From positions 1 to 64,000 of the forward strand of contig JAAYDJ010000017.1 of assembly GCA_012729335.1 (NCBI GenBank): a stretch of DNA of 64,000 nt, given 5' to 3'. A program made the position numbers and the translations under genes. The stretch is from Bacteroidales bacterium (GTDB taxonomy: Bacteria > Bacteroidota > Bacteroidia > Bacteroidales > Prolixibacteraceae). Positions 18,528-26,907 of this stretch are shown one piece after another; position 1 is the stretch's first letter; each line of letters opens with the position of its first letter. A model generated the notes under the pieces. The model saw only the letters and a list, made by a program, of their open reading frames with translations. It searched no databases and was not told the DNA's origin.

Positions 18528-19172
18528 ATGGAAAGAATGCATCTTGACGCGATCAGGGAGGAATACGGGCGCGGGATTCTCCGGCGCAGGGATCTGACGG
18601 AAGTTCCCGGAGCGCTTTTCGTGCGTTGGTTGGAGGAGGCCATCGCCGCAGGGGTGGCCGAACCCACGGCCATGGTGGTTTCCACCATTGGAGAGAGGGG
18701 TTTCCCTGAGTCCAGGGTGGTCCTGCTGAAATCTTTCGATGGGGAGGGGTTTGTCTTTTACACGGGATACCGCAGTCAGAAAGGGAAAGCCCTTTCTGCA
18801 GAACCCCGTGCAGCCCTGCTTTTTTTCTGGCCCGAGCTACAGCGGCAGGTCAGGATCACGGGAGTGGCGGAGAAGGTTTCCCGGGAGGCGTCAGAGGCCT
18901 ATTTCCGGTCACGGCCGGTCAGCAGCCAGCTGGGGGCCCTGGCCTCCGAACAAAGTGCCGTCATTCCCTCGCGGGCCTGGTTGGAAAACCGTTATCGCGA
19001 TCTGGAGCGTCAGTATGCCGCCAGCGACATCCCCGTTCCTCTTCACTGGGGCGGCTTCAGGGTCCTCCCTGCAGAAATGGAATTCTGGCAGGGGCGCGAA
19101 AACCGGCTCCATGACCGGTTCCGGTACACCAGGCATGGTCTCGGCTGGAAAGCCGACCGGCTCTCCCCCTGA
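18528..19172 (+). CDS. pdxH: Pyridoxamine/pyridoxine 5'-phosphate oxidase PdxH
   Basis: FMN enzyme that oxidises pyridoxine or pyridoxamine 5'-phosphate to pyridoxal 5'-phosphate. It has 214 residues. Conserved blocks are SRVVLLKSFDGEGFVFYTGY, SQKGKAL, the FFWPELQRQVRITG FMN-binding strand, the RSRPVSSQLGALASEQS loop, and the C-terminal FWQGRENRLHDRF with the substrate-binding Arg. The stop (19170-19172) lies one base from the end of the convergent dnaX tau frame, so neither gene has room for its own terminator. PLP users in the window include threonine aldolase and YggS. Confidence 0.95.
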   Translation: MERMHLDAIREEYGRGILRRRDLTEVPGALFVRWLEEAIAAGVAEPTAMVVSTIGERGFPESRVVLLKSFDGEGFVFYTGYRSQKGKALSAEPRAALLFFWPELQRQVRITGVAEKVSREASEAYFRSRPVSSQLGALASEQSAVIPSRAWLENRYRDLERQYAASDIPVPLHWGGFRVLPAEMEFWQGRENRLHDRFRYTRHGLGWKADRLSP

Positions 19173-19173
19173 A

Positions 19174-20876
19174 TCAGGTGTCAAAATCGAGGTTGAATTT
19201 CTGCTTCAGCAGGGCCAGCGTAGGATTTTTCCTGACCATTTCCTCCAGTTTCTCCCCATCGGTATAAATCATCTTACGGGCAGGCTCACTGACCATCACC
19301 GTGTTCAGTTCGAGGCTCCCATTGCGCAGCTCCCTTTTGAGCCAGGCCACCAGACGCGGTTTCTCATCCCTGATGAGTTCCTCCTGCACCAGGTTATCTA
19401 TTTTAAGTACCAGTTTCCCGTCGGGGGTCCACATGGGCTGCCGGTTCAGGGAAGCTTTCAGGTTGGGCCGGTCATTGAGGGATTCGAGATATTCGGCCCA
19501 TTTTTGCATCAGCTGCTCCTCGGTAAAGGGATGCTCCTCCTGGTTCCGGGAAAAAAGCTGATGTTGTTCCCTGGCCGACATTTTTTCATCCTGGAGACTC
19601 TTTCCTGCCAGAACCGACCTCACGGAAGGACCGGCAATGTCGGCGGTAAGTTTGCGGATGGTTGTCCTGACAGGTTTGGGAGGTTCGGCGCTACCCTGAG
19701 GATCCGTCGCCGATACCGAAGCGGGCAGCTGACTGAAAATGGATTCCAGAATATCGGAATCCTCCCCGTCAGCTATTTTTTTTTTAAGGTCAACTGAGAA
19801 ATGCGCGCCAAAGCCAGCTCTACCGACAGCCTTTTGTTCTGGCTTCCCTTGTACTGGTAGTCACACTCGCTGCTGATGCGCAGCGCCTCCAGCAGAAAGT
19901 CATGAGGGGTGGCCGCAGCCTGCGCCTTGTAGCGCTCCCTGATCTCCCCGCTCACCTCCAGCAACTGCACCGTCACCGGATCGCGCGACACCATCAGGTC
20001 CCTGAAATGACGGCTTAACCCGCTGATAAAATGCTGTCCTTCAAATCCCTTGTTCAGCACCTCATTGAAAATCAACAGCGCACCGGTGACCTCGTTTTTC
20101 AGAAAGGCATCGACCAGCCTGAAATAATAGTCGTAATCCAGCACATTCAGATGGGAAATGACATCCTGGTAAGTGATTTCCCTTCCTGAGAAACTCACCA
20201 GCTGGTCAAAGATGGAGAGTGCATCGCGCATGGCTCCGTCGGCCTTCTGGGCAATGATGTTCAGCGCCGCAGATTCAATGGCCACCCCTTCCTCCTTCGC
20301 CACATACTCCAGGTGCCCCGCGATGTCTTCCACCCTGATCCTGTTGAAATCAAAGATCTGGCAGCGCGACAGAATGGTCGGGATGATCTTGTGCTTCTCA
20401 GTGGTGGCCAGAATGAACAGGGCATGCCGCGGCGGCTCCTCCAGTGTCTTCAGAAAGGCGTTGAATGCCTGGGCCGACAACATGTGCACCTCGTCAATGA
20501 TGTATACGCTGTAGTGCCCGATCTGTGGGGGAATGCGCACCTGATCTATCAGACTGCGGATGTCCTCCACCGAATTGTTGGAGGCCGCATCCAACTCATG
20601 GATGTTGTAGGAACGGTTGGCCATAAAGGCTGTGCAGGACTCACAGACCCCACAGGCTTCATTCTCAGGAGTCAGATTACTGCAATTGATGGTCTTGGCA
20701 AAGATGCGCGCACAGGTGGTCTTGCCTACCCCCCGGGGCCCGCAAAAAAGATAGGAATGGGCCAGCTGCCTGGTCCTGATCGCATTTTTCAGGGTCGACG
20801 TAATGGCGTCCTGGGCCACTACCATCCGGAAAGAATCAGGCCTGTACTTCCTGGCCGAAACAATAAAATTCTCCAT
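19174..20876 (-). CDS. dnaX: DNA polymerase III tau subunit, read through a -1 frameshift in dnaX
   Basis: Full-length product expected if the ribosome shifts back one base, or the polymerase adds one A, on the A10 run (19776-19785). Residues 1-367 are shared with gamma. The -1 frame then continues IADGEDSDILESIF and stays open for 200 more residues to the stop at 19174, giving 567 residues. I translated the junction and found no stop between 19775 and the annotated downstream frame. The extension has a Pro/Ala/Thr linker and a folded domain (EEQLMQKWAEYLESL, EKLEEMVRKNPTLALLKQKFNLDFD), as in other Bacteroidota DnaX C-termini. Tau links polymerase cores and helicase in the holoenzyme. An A11 run misread as A10 is the alternative. 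Confidence 0.8.
19727..19785 (-). promoter_or_regulatory. dnaX frameshift site: A10 slippery run plus nested hairpin
   Basis: On the coding strand, ten A (19785 to 19776) are followed by one T. A nested hairpin then begins. The outer stem is AGCTGAC/GTCAGCT (19774-19768 with 19733-19727) and the inner stem is GGATTCC/GGAATCC (19762-19756 with 19747-19741). Both are perfect 7-bp helices around an internal loop, and the end loop is 8 bases. The frame-0 stop TAG overlaps the first base pairs. A slippery run, a stop at the run and a downstream hairpin are the parts of known dnaX recoding sites; the run alone would also allow transcriptional slippage. Confidence 0.7.
19773..20876 (-). CDS. dnaX: DNA polymerase III gamma-like subunit (dnaX frame 0)
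   Basis: Clamp-loader ATPase of 367 residues. The N-terminal AAA+ domain has Walker A (GPRGVGKTT), the four-cysteine zinc site (CSNLTPENEACGVCESC), Walker B (IIDEVHML) and the SRC motif with the arginine finger (TILSRCQIF). Domain III follows to about residue 350. Frame 0 reads T-L-K-K-K and stops at TAG (19773-19775) right after ten A, so the product keeps domains I-III and lacks the tau C-terminus, the same logic as E. coli gamma. A promoter lies 29 bases upstream of the ATG. Confidence 0.9.
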   Translation of the reverse strand: MENFIVSARKYRPDSFRMVVAQDAITSTLKNAIRTRQLAHSYLFCGPRGVGKTTCARIFAKTINCSNLTPENEACGVCESCTAFMANRSYNIHELDAASNNSVEDIRSLIDQVRIPPQIGHYSVYIIDEVHMLSAQAFNAFLKTLEEPPRHALFILATTEKHKIIPTILSRCQIFDFNRIRVEDIAGHLEYVAKEEGVAIESAALNIIAQKADGAMRDALSIFDQLVSFSGREITYQDVISHLNVLDYDYYFRLVDAFLKNEVTGALLIFNEVLNKGFEGQHFISGLSRHFRDLMVSRDPVTVQLLEVSGEIRERYKAQAAATPHDFLLEALRISSECDYQYKGSQNKRLSVELALARISQLTLKKK

Positions 20877-20904
20877 ACATTCTCACTGAGGCTACCTCGC
20901 CGGC

Positions 20905-20937
20905 CAAAGATAGCGATTTCCCCTTTGCCTTCCCAAA
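20905..20937 (-). promoter_or_regulatory. Promoter of dnaX
   Basis: On the minus strand TTTG (20937-20934) and TATCTTTG (20912-20905) match the Bacteroidota -33 and -7 elements with a 21-base spacer. The -7 element lies 28 bases before the dnaX ATG. Confidence 0.65.
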
Positions 20938-21234
20938 AAAATTCTGCCCCTGCCCTTTCTTATATGAACATTATGCCCTCCTTACCGTTTTATACCCGGA
21001 ACGGCAATCCACGGCCTAAAACCCGTCTCCGCTCCGCAGGTAAGGCTGGCTTGCTCCCGCCCCGCTCACATCAATATTGAAACATTGATTCATGCAGACA
21101 AATGAAAGTCGTATGGTGGTTCTACCACATGAGGAGATGCATATTTGCGCTATGCCACTTCCATGGGCGTGAGGCACATGAACCGGCTTGACTAATATAT
21201 AACTGAAGATCTGATCATTAACAAACAATACTAT
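20938..21234. other. Intergenic region between dnaX and the peroxidase gene
   Basis: About 300 bases with no convincing gene; the frames that cross it lack the codon bias of the neighbours. A near-consensus -7 element (CATATTTG, 21140-21147) may serve the peroxidase gene, but no -33 element is seen at the right distance. The last 60 bases before the ATG are AT-rich. Confidence 0.4.
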
Positions 21235-21777
21235 ATGAAAATTTTGGCAACCTTTTTCCTGATGACCGGACTCCTTTTTTCCGCCACGGCCCAGAAAGAA
21301 TCCCTTCACGCATTCAGCGTCGAAACCATCGACGGCAGGGAATTTGACCTTTCCACCCTGAAAGGGAAAAAGGTGATGATCGTCAACACCGCCTCCAAAT
21401 GCGGATTCACCCCCCAGTATAAGCAACTGCAGTCCCTCTACGAGACGTATGGGGGCAAAAACTTCGAAATCATCGGGTTCCCTGCCAATAACTTCATGAG
21501 CCAGGAACCAGGAAGCAATGAAGAGATCGCGGCCTTCTGCACGCAGAATTTCGGAGTGACCTTTCCCATGATGGCGAAAATATCAGTCAAGGGGAAAGAC
21601 ATCCATCCGCTCTACAAATGGCTTACTGAAAAATCGGAAAACGGCACGACTGACGCTCCCGTGAAATGGAATTTTCAAAAATTCCTGATCGATGAAAACG
21701 GGAAACTGGTCGATGTTCTTCCCCCGGCAACCCAACCCGACGATCAGACAGTCATTGACTGGCTTTTGGAGAAGTAA
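21235..21777 (+). CDS. Exported glutathione-peroxidase-family thiol peroxidase
   Basis: A 180-residue protein with a signal peptide (about residues 1-19, ending SATAQ), so probably periplasmic. The GPx domain has the peroxidatic cysteine at about residue 56 in NTASKCGFTPQYKQLQ, the FPANNF loop and the WNFQKFL motif with the catalytic Trp and Asn. The loop has Asn where the usual NQF motif has the tetrad Gln. It uses cysteine rather than selenocysteine, so thioredoxin-like reductants are more likely than glutathione, by family knowledge. It ends 21 bases from the end of the convergent photolyase gene. Confidence 0.92.
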   Translation: MKILATFFLMTGLLFSATAQKESLHAFSVETIDGREFDLSTLKGKKVMIVNTASKCGFTPQYKQLQSLYETYGGKNFEIIGFPANNFMSQEPGSNEEIAAFCTQNFGVTFPMMAKISVKGKDIHPLYKWLTEKSENGTTDAPVKWNFQKFLIDENGKLVDVLPPATQPDDQTVIDWLLEK

Positions 21778-21798
21778 TCTGTTGCGAATTGAAGGCGC

Positions 21799-23100
21799 TT
21801 ATTCCAGGGCCTTCCGGTAGGTCTCCAGGGCCCTCTGGCGGGCGAAGGCATGGTCAACGAGAGGTTTTGCATAGGACAGGCTTCCCGCTTCTGGAACCCA
21901 CTTTCTGACATATGCTCCATCAGGGTCGAATTTGACCCGTTGGGTTTCAGGGTTGAATACCCTGAAATAAGGGGCGGCATCGCAGCCGCAGCCCGCAGCC
22001 CATTGCCAGTTGCCATTGTTACTGGCCAGATCAAAGTCAAGCAGCCACGAGGCAAACCAGGCTTCCCCCCACCGCCAGTCGACGAGCAGGTGCTTCGATA
22101 AAAAGCTGGCCGTGACCATCCGCACGCGGTTATGCATAAAACCCGTTGTACGAAGCTCCCGCATGCCCGCATCGACCAGGGGATAGCCGGTTTCTCCCTG
22201 GCACCAGCGCTCAAACTCCTCCTCCTTGTTGCGCCAGGCAATAAATCCGTATCTCTTTTTGAAGGGGCCTTCCGCCACATACGGAAAATGCGCCAGTATG
22301 GAAGCAAAGAAATCCCGCCATATGAGTTCCCCAAGGAATACCTCGCTCTCTGTCAGGGCCATCGCCGCCACCTTCCTGATGCTGACCGTCCCGAATCGCA
22401 AATGAACCCCCAGCCGTGAAGTACCCGCCACACCCGGAAAATCTCGGACCGCCCCATAGTTCCGCAGAATCCCCGATGGGATCTTCCTGGATGGAGCCCA
22501 CTCCGCGGATCCGGAAAATCCAAGTTCCTCCAATGTCGGGATCCGAAACGCTTCTGTTTTCAGAAACCGATCCATCAGCCCTTCTGAGGGAAACCGCTCC
22601 AGCCGGCCAGCCGTTAAAAGGCGCTTCCACCTTTTGCTGAAAGGAGTGTATACTGTGTAGGGGGTGCCGTCCTCCTTCATCACCTCCCCGGGTTCGAAAA
22701 TCAGATGGTCACAAAAGGTGTGAAACATAATCCCCCGGGATCGGAGTAATCTTTCCACCTCTGTGTCGCGTGCCGTGGCATAAGGCTCATAATCACGGTT
22801 GCAGTAGACCCCTTTTACCCGATAGGAGCTTGTCAGGGTGAGAAAAGCCTCTGCAGGGGTACCGTGGTAAACGAAAAGGGAAAATCCCCGTTTCTGCAAT
22901 CCACGGCTGATGGCCTCCACCTCCTGGCGGATAAACGCGACCCGGTTGTCTTCACGTCGTGCCAGCCTGCTGAGGATGTGCGTGTCAAATATAAACACGG
23001 GGAGGACTGGTAACCCGGCTGAAAGTGCAGCGAACAGACCGGCATTGTCATCGAGTCGGAGATCTCTCCTGAACCAGAAAATGTGGATATCTTTCTCCAT
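21799..23100 (-). CDS. phr: Deoxyribodipyrimidine photolyase / cryptochrome family
   Basis: FAD enzyme that uses blue light to split cyclobutane pyrimidine dimers. It has 433 residues. The N-terminal alpha/beta antenna domain opens with IHIFWFRRDLRLDDN. The C-terminal FAD domain has LGVHLRFGTVSIRKV, ELIWRDFFASIL, GYPLVDAGMRELRTTGFMHN, RMVTASFLSKHLLVDWRWGE and DLASNNGNWQWAAG. All match class I CPD photolyases of the phylum. It points to light exposure at some stage of life. Family members with signalling roles exist, but the full set of motifs favours repair. Confidence 0.93.
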   Translation of the reverse strand: MEKDIHIFWFRRDLRLDDNAGLFAALSAGLPVLPVFIFDTHILSRLARREDNRVAFIRQEVEAISRGLQKRGFSLFVYHGTPAEAFLTLTSSYRVKGVYCNRDYEPYATARDTEVERLLRSRGIMFHTFCDHLIFEPGEVMKEDGTPYTVYTPFSKRWKRLLTAGRLERFPSEGLMDRFLKTEAFRIPTLEELGFSGSAEWAPSRKIPSGILRNYGAVRDFPGVAGTSRLGVHLRFGTVSIRKVAAMALTESEVFLGELIWRDFFASILAHFPYVAEGPFKKRYGFIAWRNKEEEFERWCQGETGYPLVDAGMRELRTTGFMHNRVRMVTASFLSKHLLVDWRWGEAWFASWLLDFDLASNNGNWQWAAGCGCDAAPYFRVFNPETQRVKFDPDGAYVRKWVPEAGSLSYAKPLVDHAFARQRALETYRKALE

Positions 23101-23176
23101 AGCCTGTGATGTGGGGAGGTGGCTTGATTCCGGTCAATATTCCCGGAGTGGAATGCCCGGACGATGAGGTCTCGTG

Positions 23177-23842
23177 TCAGACAGTGGATGCGGCATGGCG
23201 TTGTGTTTTGGCTCTTTCAACGGCCTTAATGACTGCGGCAATGGAAGCCATCTCAGGATTCCCGGCGAGATCGGACTTGATCTGTTTTATTTTGGTGCGG
23301 GCGTTCCTGCGGGTAAACCGGTCAGGCCATACCCGCGGCAAAAGCCCGGCCACATCCAGCATCAACAGCAAGGCCACCATTTCCTTCTCCCTGGGGAAAG
23401 AGCTGAGCCCCCTCTTGACCTGGTCAATGACCTGGCCGGCATGGTGCCCCGGCATGAGATAAGGCTTCTTCCACCTGAAAACCAGAAAACGCCGCTCCTC
23501 CAGCCTGATCTCCCGGCCTGATTCCAAGGCTCCCAGCACCGAGGCCTTGATTTTTGAGGGCGAAAGTCTCAGACCACCCAGCCAGTAAGAGATCTTCCGG
23601 GGTTCTCCACGGGCTGCCAGTTTCTCCTGAAGGCCCGCATGGAAGGGATCCTTACTTCTTTCAGGAAGCACCTCGATGCGCCCCTCGCGGATGACCACAG
23701 CGCCGGCCATCTCCATCTCCAGGAAGGTGGCCCCCGCCAGCACCAGATCGAGGTGGTTTCCGGCCAACCAGGTAATTCCCCCCTTTTGTGGACGCACAGC
23801 CAGCAAAAGAACCATTTCCGTAAGGTGTAAACGATTTTCCAT
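23177..23842 (-). CDS. GPP34 (GOLPH3/Vps74-like) family protein
   Basis: A 221-residue protein opening with LHLTEMVLLLAVRPQKGG, the usual start of GPP34-family proteins, and with the LAGATFLEMEMAGAVVI helix. In eukaryotes this fold binds phosphatidylinositol-4-phosphate at the Golgi; bacterial members are common in Bacteroidota and Actinomycetota but their function is unknown. A basic C-terminus (RFTRRNARTKIKQIKSDL) could contact membranes, which is inference. It lies upstream of the photolyase gene on the same strand, 76 bases apart, and may be cotranscribed with it. Confidence 0.8.
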   Translation of the reverse strand: MENRLHLTEMVLLLAVRPQKGGITWLAGNHLDLVLAGATFLEMEMAGAVVIREGRIEVLPERSKDPFHAGLQEKLAARGEPRKISYWLGGLRLSPSKIKASVLGALESGREIRLEERRFLVFRWKKPYLMPGHHAGQVIDQVKRGLSSFPREKEMVALLLMLDVAGLLPRVWPDRFTRRNARTKIKQIKSDLAGNPEMASIAAVIKAVERAKTQRHAASTV

Positions 23843-23939
23843 AGGGTAAAGTTAACAACGGCCGGCTTAAATTGCCCGCCCCCAGGGAAAATATTATAAC
23901 CGTGAGGCCAAAAAAACTACTTTTGAAGAAAAAAGAGAT

Positions 23940-24965
23940 ATGCGCAAAGGTTTTGCCAGCGACAACAATGCGGGGGTCCATCCCGCCATACTGCAAGCAG
24001 TAGCAGAGGCCAACACCGGGCATGCTGCGGGGTACGGTGACGACCCCTGGACCGCGGAGGCCACCGGGCTCTTCCGCACCCACTTCGGGGAGGATACCGA
24101 AGTGTTTTTTGTATTTAATGGCACGGGAGCCAACGTGGTGGGGCTCTCCTCGGTAGTGTCGAGCTACCATTCCGTGATATGTGCCGATACAGCCCACATC
24201 CACACCGACGAATGCGGTGCCCCGGAAAAATTCACGGGCTGCAAGCTGCTGGGGGTGCCCACCCCCGACGGGAAACTCACCCCGGAACGGATCAGACCCC
24301 TGCTGCATGGTTTCGGCTTCGAACACCATGCCCAACCCAGGGTCATTTCCATCTCCCAGGTGACCGAGGTGGGAACCCTTTACCGGCCCGAAGAAATCAG
24401 CGCCCTGGCCCGCCTCGCCCACGACCACGGCATGATCCTTCATATGGACGGAGCCCGCATCAGCAACGCCGCCGCCGCCCTCGACCTCCCTTTCCGCACC
24501 TTCACCCGCGACTGCGGCATCGACGTCCTCTCCTTCGGAGGCACCAAAAACGGCATGCTCTCAGGTGAAGCCGTCCTCTTCTTCCATCCCGCCCTGGCCG
24601 AAAATACCAAATACATCAGGAAACAATCCATGCAGCTCTTCTCCAAAATGAGGTTCATCTCGGCACAGTTCCTGGCCTTCTTCCGGGAGGAGCTCTGGAA
24701 GAAAAACGCCCTCCATGCCAACCTCATGGCCCGCATCCTGGAAAACGAACTGCGCACCATCCCCGCCATCAGAATCACCCGAAAAGTGGAAGCCAACGGC
24801 ATCTTCGCCATCGTTCCCCGTGAAATCATCGAACCCCTCCGGGAAAAATACTTCTTTTACATCTGGGACGAACAAGGCCCGGAAGTGCGCTGGATGACCT
24901 CCTTCGACACTACGGAAGAGGAAATACACGATTTTGCCAGACTCATACGTCAACTGCTCCCCTGA
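23940..24965 (+). CDS. ltaE: Low-specificity L-threonine aldolase
   Basis: PLP enzyme that cleaves threonine or allo-threonine to glycine and acetaldehyde. It has 341 residues of the fold-type I beta-eliminating lyase family. Motifs are RKGFASDNNAGVHPAILQAV at the N-terminus, LHMDGARISNAAAAL with the cofactor-binding Asp, and FGGTKNGML with the PLP lysine. A -7 element TACTTTTG lies at 23918-23925, only 14 bases before the ATG, with no clear -33 match. The stop touches the rhomboid start with no gap, so the two are probably coupled. Confidence 0.94.
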   Translation: MRKGFASDNNAGVHPAILQAVAEANTGHAAGYGDDPWTAEATGLFRTHFGEDTEVFFVFNGTGANVVGLSSVVSSYHSVICADTAHIHTDECGAPEKFTGCKLLGVPTPDGKLTPERIRPLLHGFGFEHHAQPRVISISQVTEVGTLYRPEEISALARLAHDHGMILHMDGARISNAAAALDLPFRTFTRDCGIDVLSFGGTKNGMLSGEAVLFFHPALAENTKYIRKQSMQLFSKMRFISAQFLAFFREELWKKNALHANLMARILENELRTIPAIRITRKVEANGIFAIVPREIIEPLREKYFFYIWDEQGPEVRWMTSFDTTEEEIHDFARLIRQLLP

Positions 24966-25802
24966 ATGGCTGTTTTCAGGTATTACCCCGAGGATCCGTC
25001 GCACTATGACAAAGCGCTGGAAAAGAAAATTGCCCGGCACAGCTTTCTCTTTGCCCTATTTTTCACACTCCTTTTCTGGCTGGTGGAATTCCTGAGTGAG
25101 CTTTTCGGACTGGATCTGCACCGGGGCGGGATTTTCCCGCTCTCCCTGCAGGGTCTTCCAGGGATCCTTACTTCACCGTTCATCCATTCAGGATACAACC
25201 ACCTTGTTTCCAACACCATCCCCTTCTTCATTTTGCTGTTTGCCCTGGTTTATTACTATCGGGGGCTTTCCTACCGGATTTTTTTCCAGATGTACCTTCT
25301 GGCAGGAGTGTGTGTGTGGTTGGCAGCGCGGCCTGCCTGGCATATCGGTGCCAGCGGGGTGGTTTACGCCCTGGCGGCCTTTCATTTCACCAGCGGGGTC
25401 ATCCGCAATGACCTCCGGTTGCTGGTTCTGGCCATCGTCGTGGTCTTCCTTTACGGGGGAATGGTCTGGGGCATCCTCCCCCTGAAACCGGAAGTCTCCT
25501 GGGAATCCCACCTCTGGGGCGCCCTCTCCGGCATCACCCTGGCCGTGTATTATCGCCGCTACAGAATCCGCCGCAGAAAATTCGACTGGGAGGAGGAACC
25601 CTCCGGAGAAGAATCCTCCGAAGAGGAGACAGGCCCCGGCGAGAATCCGCATGACCCCACCTCCGTGACCCATGACGCTCCTTTCCGCCATGTCAGCAAC
25701 TCCACCCTCCCGGAAAAGGAATCCCCCGGGAACACCGGCACAATCCCTCCCGAAACCCCCGATCCGGCGGCTGCCGAAAAAAACAGACCCCAGGGCGGGT
25801 GA
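24966..25802 (+). CDS. Rhomboid-family intramembrane serine protease
   Basis: A 278-residue polytopic membrane protein. About six hydrophobic segments fill residues 25-195. The catalytic pair is Ser at about 130 in HIGASGVVYALAAFH and His at about 182 in WESHLWGALSG, and HSGYNHLVSN (74-83) gives the His/Asn of the oxyanion region. These are the core rhomboid motifs. The C-terminal 80 residues are an acidic, Pro/Ser/Glu-rich disordered tail (EEPSGEESSEEETGPGENP). The substrate is unknown. It starts directly after the threonine aldolase stop. Confidence 0.92.
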   Translation: MAVFRYYPEDPSHYDKALEKKIARHSFLFALFFTLLFWLVEFLSELFGLDLHRGGIFPLSLQGLPGILTSPFIHSGYNHLVSNTIPFFILLFALVYYYRGLSYRIFFQMYLLAGVCVWLAARPAWHIGASGVVYALAAFHFTSGVIRNDLRLLVLAIVVVFLYGGMVWGILPLKPEVSWESHLWGALSGITLAVYYRRYRIRRRKFDWEEEPSGEESSEEETGPGENPHDPTSVTHDAPFRHVSNSTLPEKESPGNTGTIPPETPDPAAAEKNRPQGG

Positions 25803-25852
25803 TCCGAAATTTGTCGTACATTTGCCGCCGTATTTAATGAAGTTCTGAATTT

Positions 25853-26806
25853 ATGATTAGCCGACGGACCATCAGGATCAAGGTACTCCAGGTTTTATAC
25901 GCCTATTACGCATCCTCCGACAAGTCCATAGCCAACAGTGAAAAGGAGCTGGCACATGCCCTCTCCAAATCATACGACCTCTACCATCATCTCCTGGCTC
26001 TGCTGACCGAGCTGGCCGACTTTGCCCAGCGCCGGATCGACACCAACCTGGCCAAACTGGTCCCCACCTACGAAGATCTTCACCCCAATACCCGGTTTGT
26101 CGACAACCGCATCATCGCCCTGCTGAGAGTTAACCGCCGGCTCCAGGCCTATCTCAGCCATGCCAAACCCCCCTGGGTCAACCACCCCGAACTCATCAGG
26201 GAACTCTACGCCTTCCTCACCGAATCGGCCTTCTATCGTGAATACCTCGAAAAAAAGGAGAGCTCCTTTGCCGACGACCGCCGCTTTGCGGAAAAAGTCT
26301 TCCAGAACATCATGCTGGCCGCCGAGGAACTGCACCTGGTCCTGGAAGAGGAAAGCATCTACTGGAATGACGACATTGACCTGGTGGTGGCCATGATCAT
26401 TAAAACCCTGCGCGATTTCGGGGAGGAGGCCGACGAATACCAGCCCCTGCTGCCCAAATTCAAAGACAGGGAAGACGAAGAATTTGCCGGCGAACTCTTC
26501 CGTAAAACCATCCTCCACCACGACGAACTCCTCGCCCTCATCAATACCCACTCTTCCAACTGGGACCTGGAACGCATCGCTTACATGGACATCCTGATCA
26601 TGCAGCTGGCCCTGGCCGAATTCCTCTTTTTCCCCTCCATTCCCACCAAGGTCACCCTCAACGAATACATCGAACTGTCAAAATACTACAGCACCGATAA
26701 AAGCCGGAATTTCATCAACGGTATTCTCGACAAGGCCCTCAGGGAGCTCAAAAGCAACGGTCAGGTACGCAAAAGCGGCCGCGGCCTCATCGGAGAAAGC
26801 GAATGA
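25853..26806 (+). CDS. nusB: Transcription antitermination factor NusB, long form
   Basis: Binds boxA RNA with NusE to keep polymerase processive, mainly in rRNA operons. At 317 residues it is about twice the length of E. coli NusB, which is usual in Bacteroidota. The N-terminus SRRTIRIKVLQVLYAYYAS is the first NusB helix, an inserted region fills the middle, and the conserved C-terminal block is WDLERIAYMDILIMQLALAEFL, then PTKVTLNEYIELSKYYS and SRNFINGILDKAL. A -7 element TACATTTG lies at 25817-25824. yajC follows after 101 bases with its own promoter. Confidence 0.94.
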   Translation: MISRRTIRIKVLQVLYAYYASSDKSIANSEKELAHALSKSYDLYHHLLALLTELADFAQRRIDTNLAKLVPTYEDLHPNTRFVDNRIIALLRVNRRLQAYLSHAKPPWVNHPELIRELYAFLTESAFYREYLEKKESSFADDRRFAEKVFQNIMLAAEELHLVLEEESIYWNDDIDLVVAMIIKTLRDFGEEADEYQPLLPKFKDREDEEFAGELFRKTILHHDELLALINTHSSNWDLERIAYMDILIMQLALAEFLFFPSIPTKVTLNEYIELSKYYSTDKSRNFINGILDKALRELKSNGQVRKSGRGLIGESE

Positions 26807-26811
26807 CATTC

Positions 26812-26842
26812 TTTTGAATATCACAGATAATGACTACTTTTG
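26812..26842 (+). promoter_or_regulatory. Promoter of yajC
   Basis: TTTTG at 26812-26816 and TACTTTTG at 26835-26842 match the Bacteroidota -33 and -7 elements with an 18-base spacer. The yajC ATG lies 66 bases further on. Confidence 0.65.
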
Positions 26843-26907
26843 AAACCTCCGGAAGCCACATACCCTTCCGGAATTTTTAATAACCATTTTTTAAAACAAA
26901 AAGAAGA

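Noticed and set aside
21016-21426. 136-residue minus-strand frame over the peroxidase start
   Set aside because: Mostly antisense to the peroxidase gene; the part in the gap lacks codon bias.
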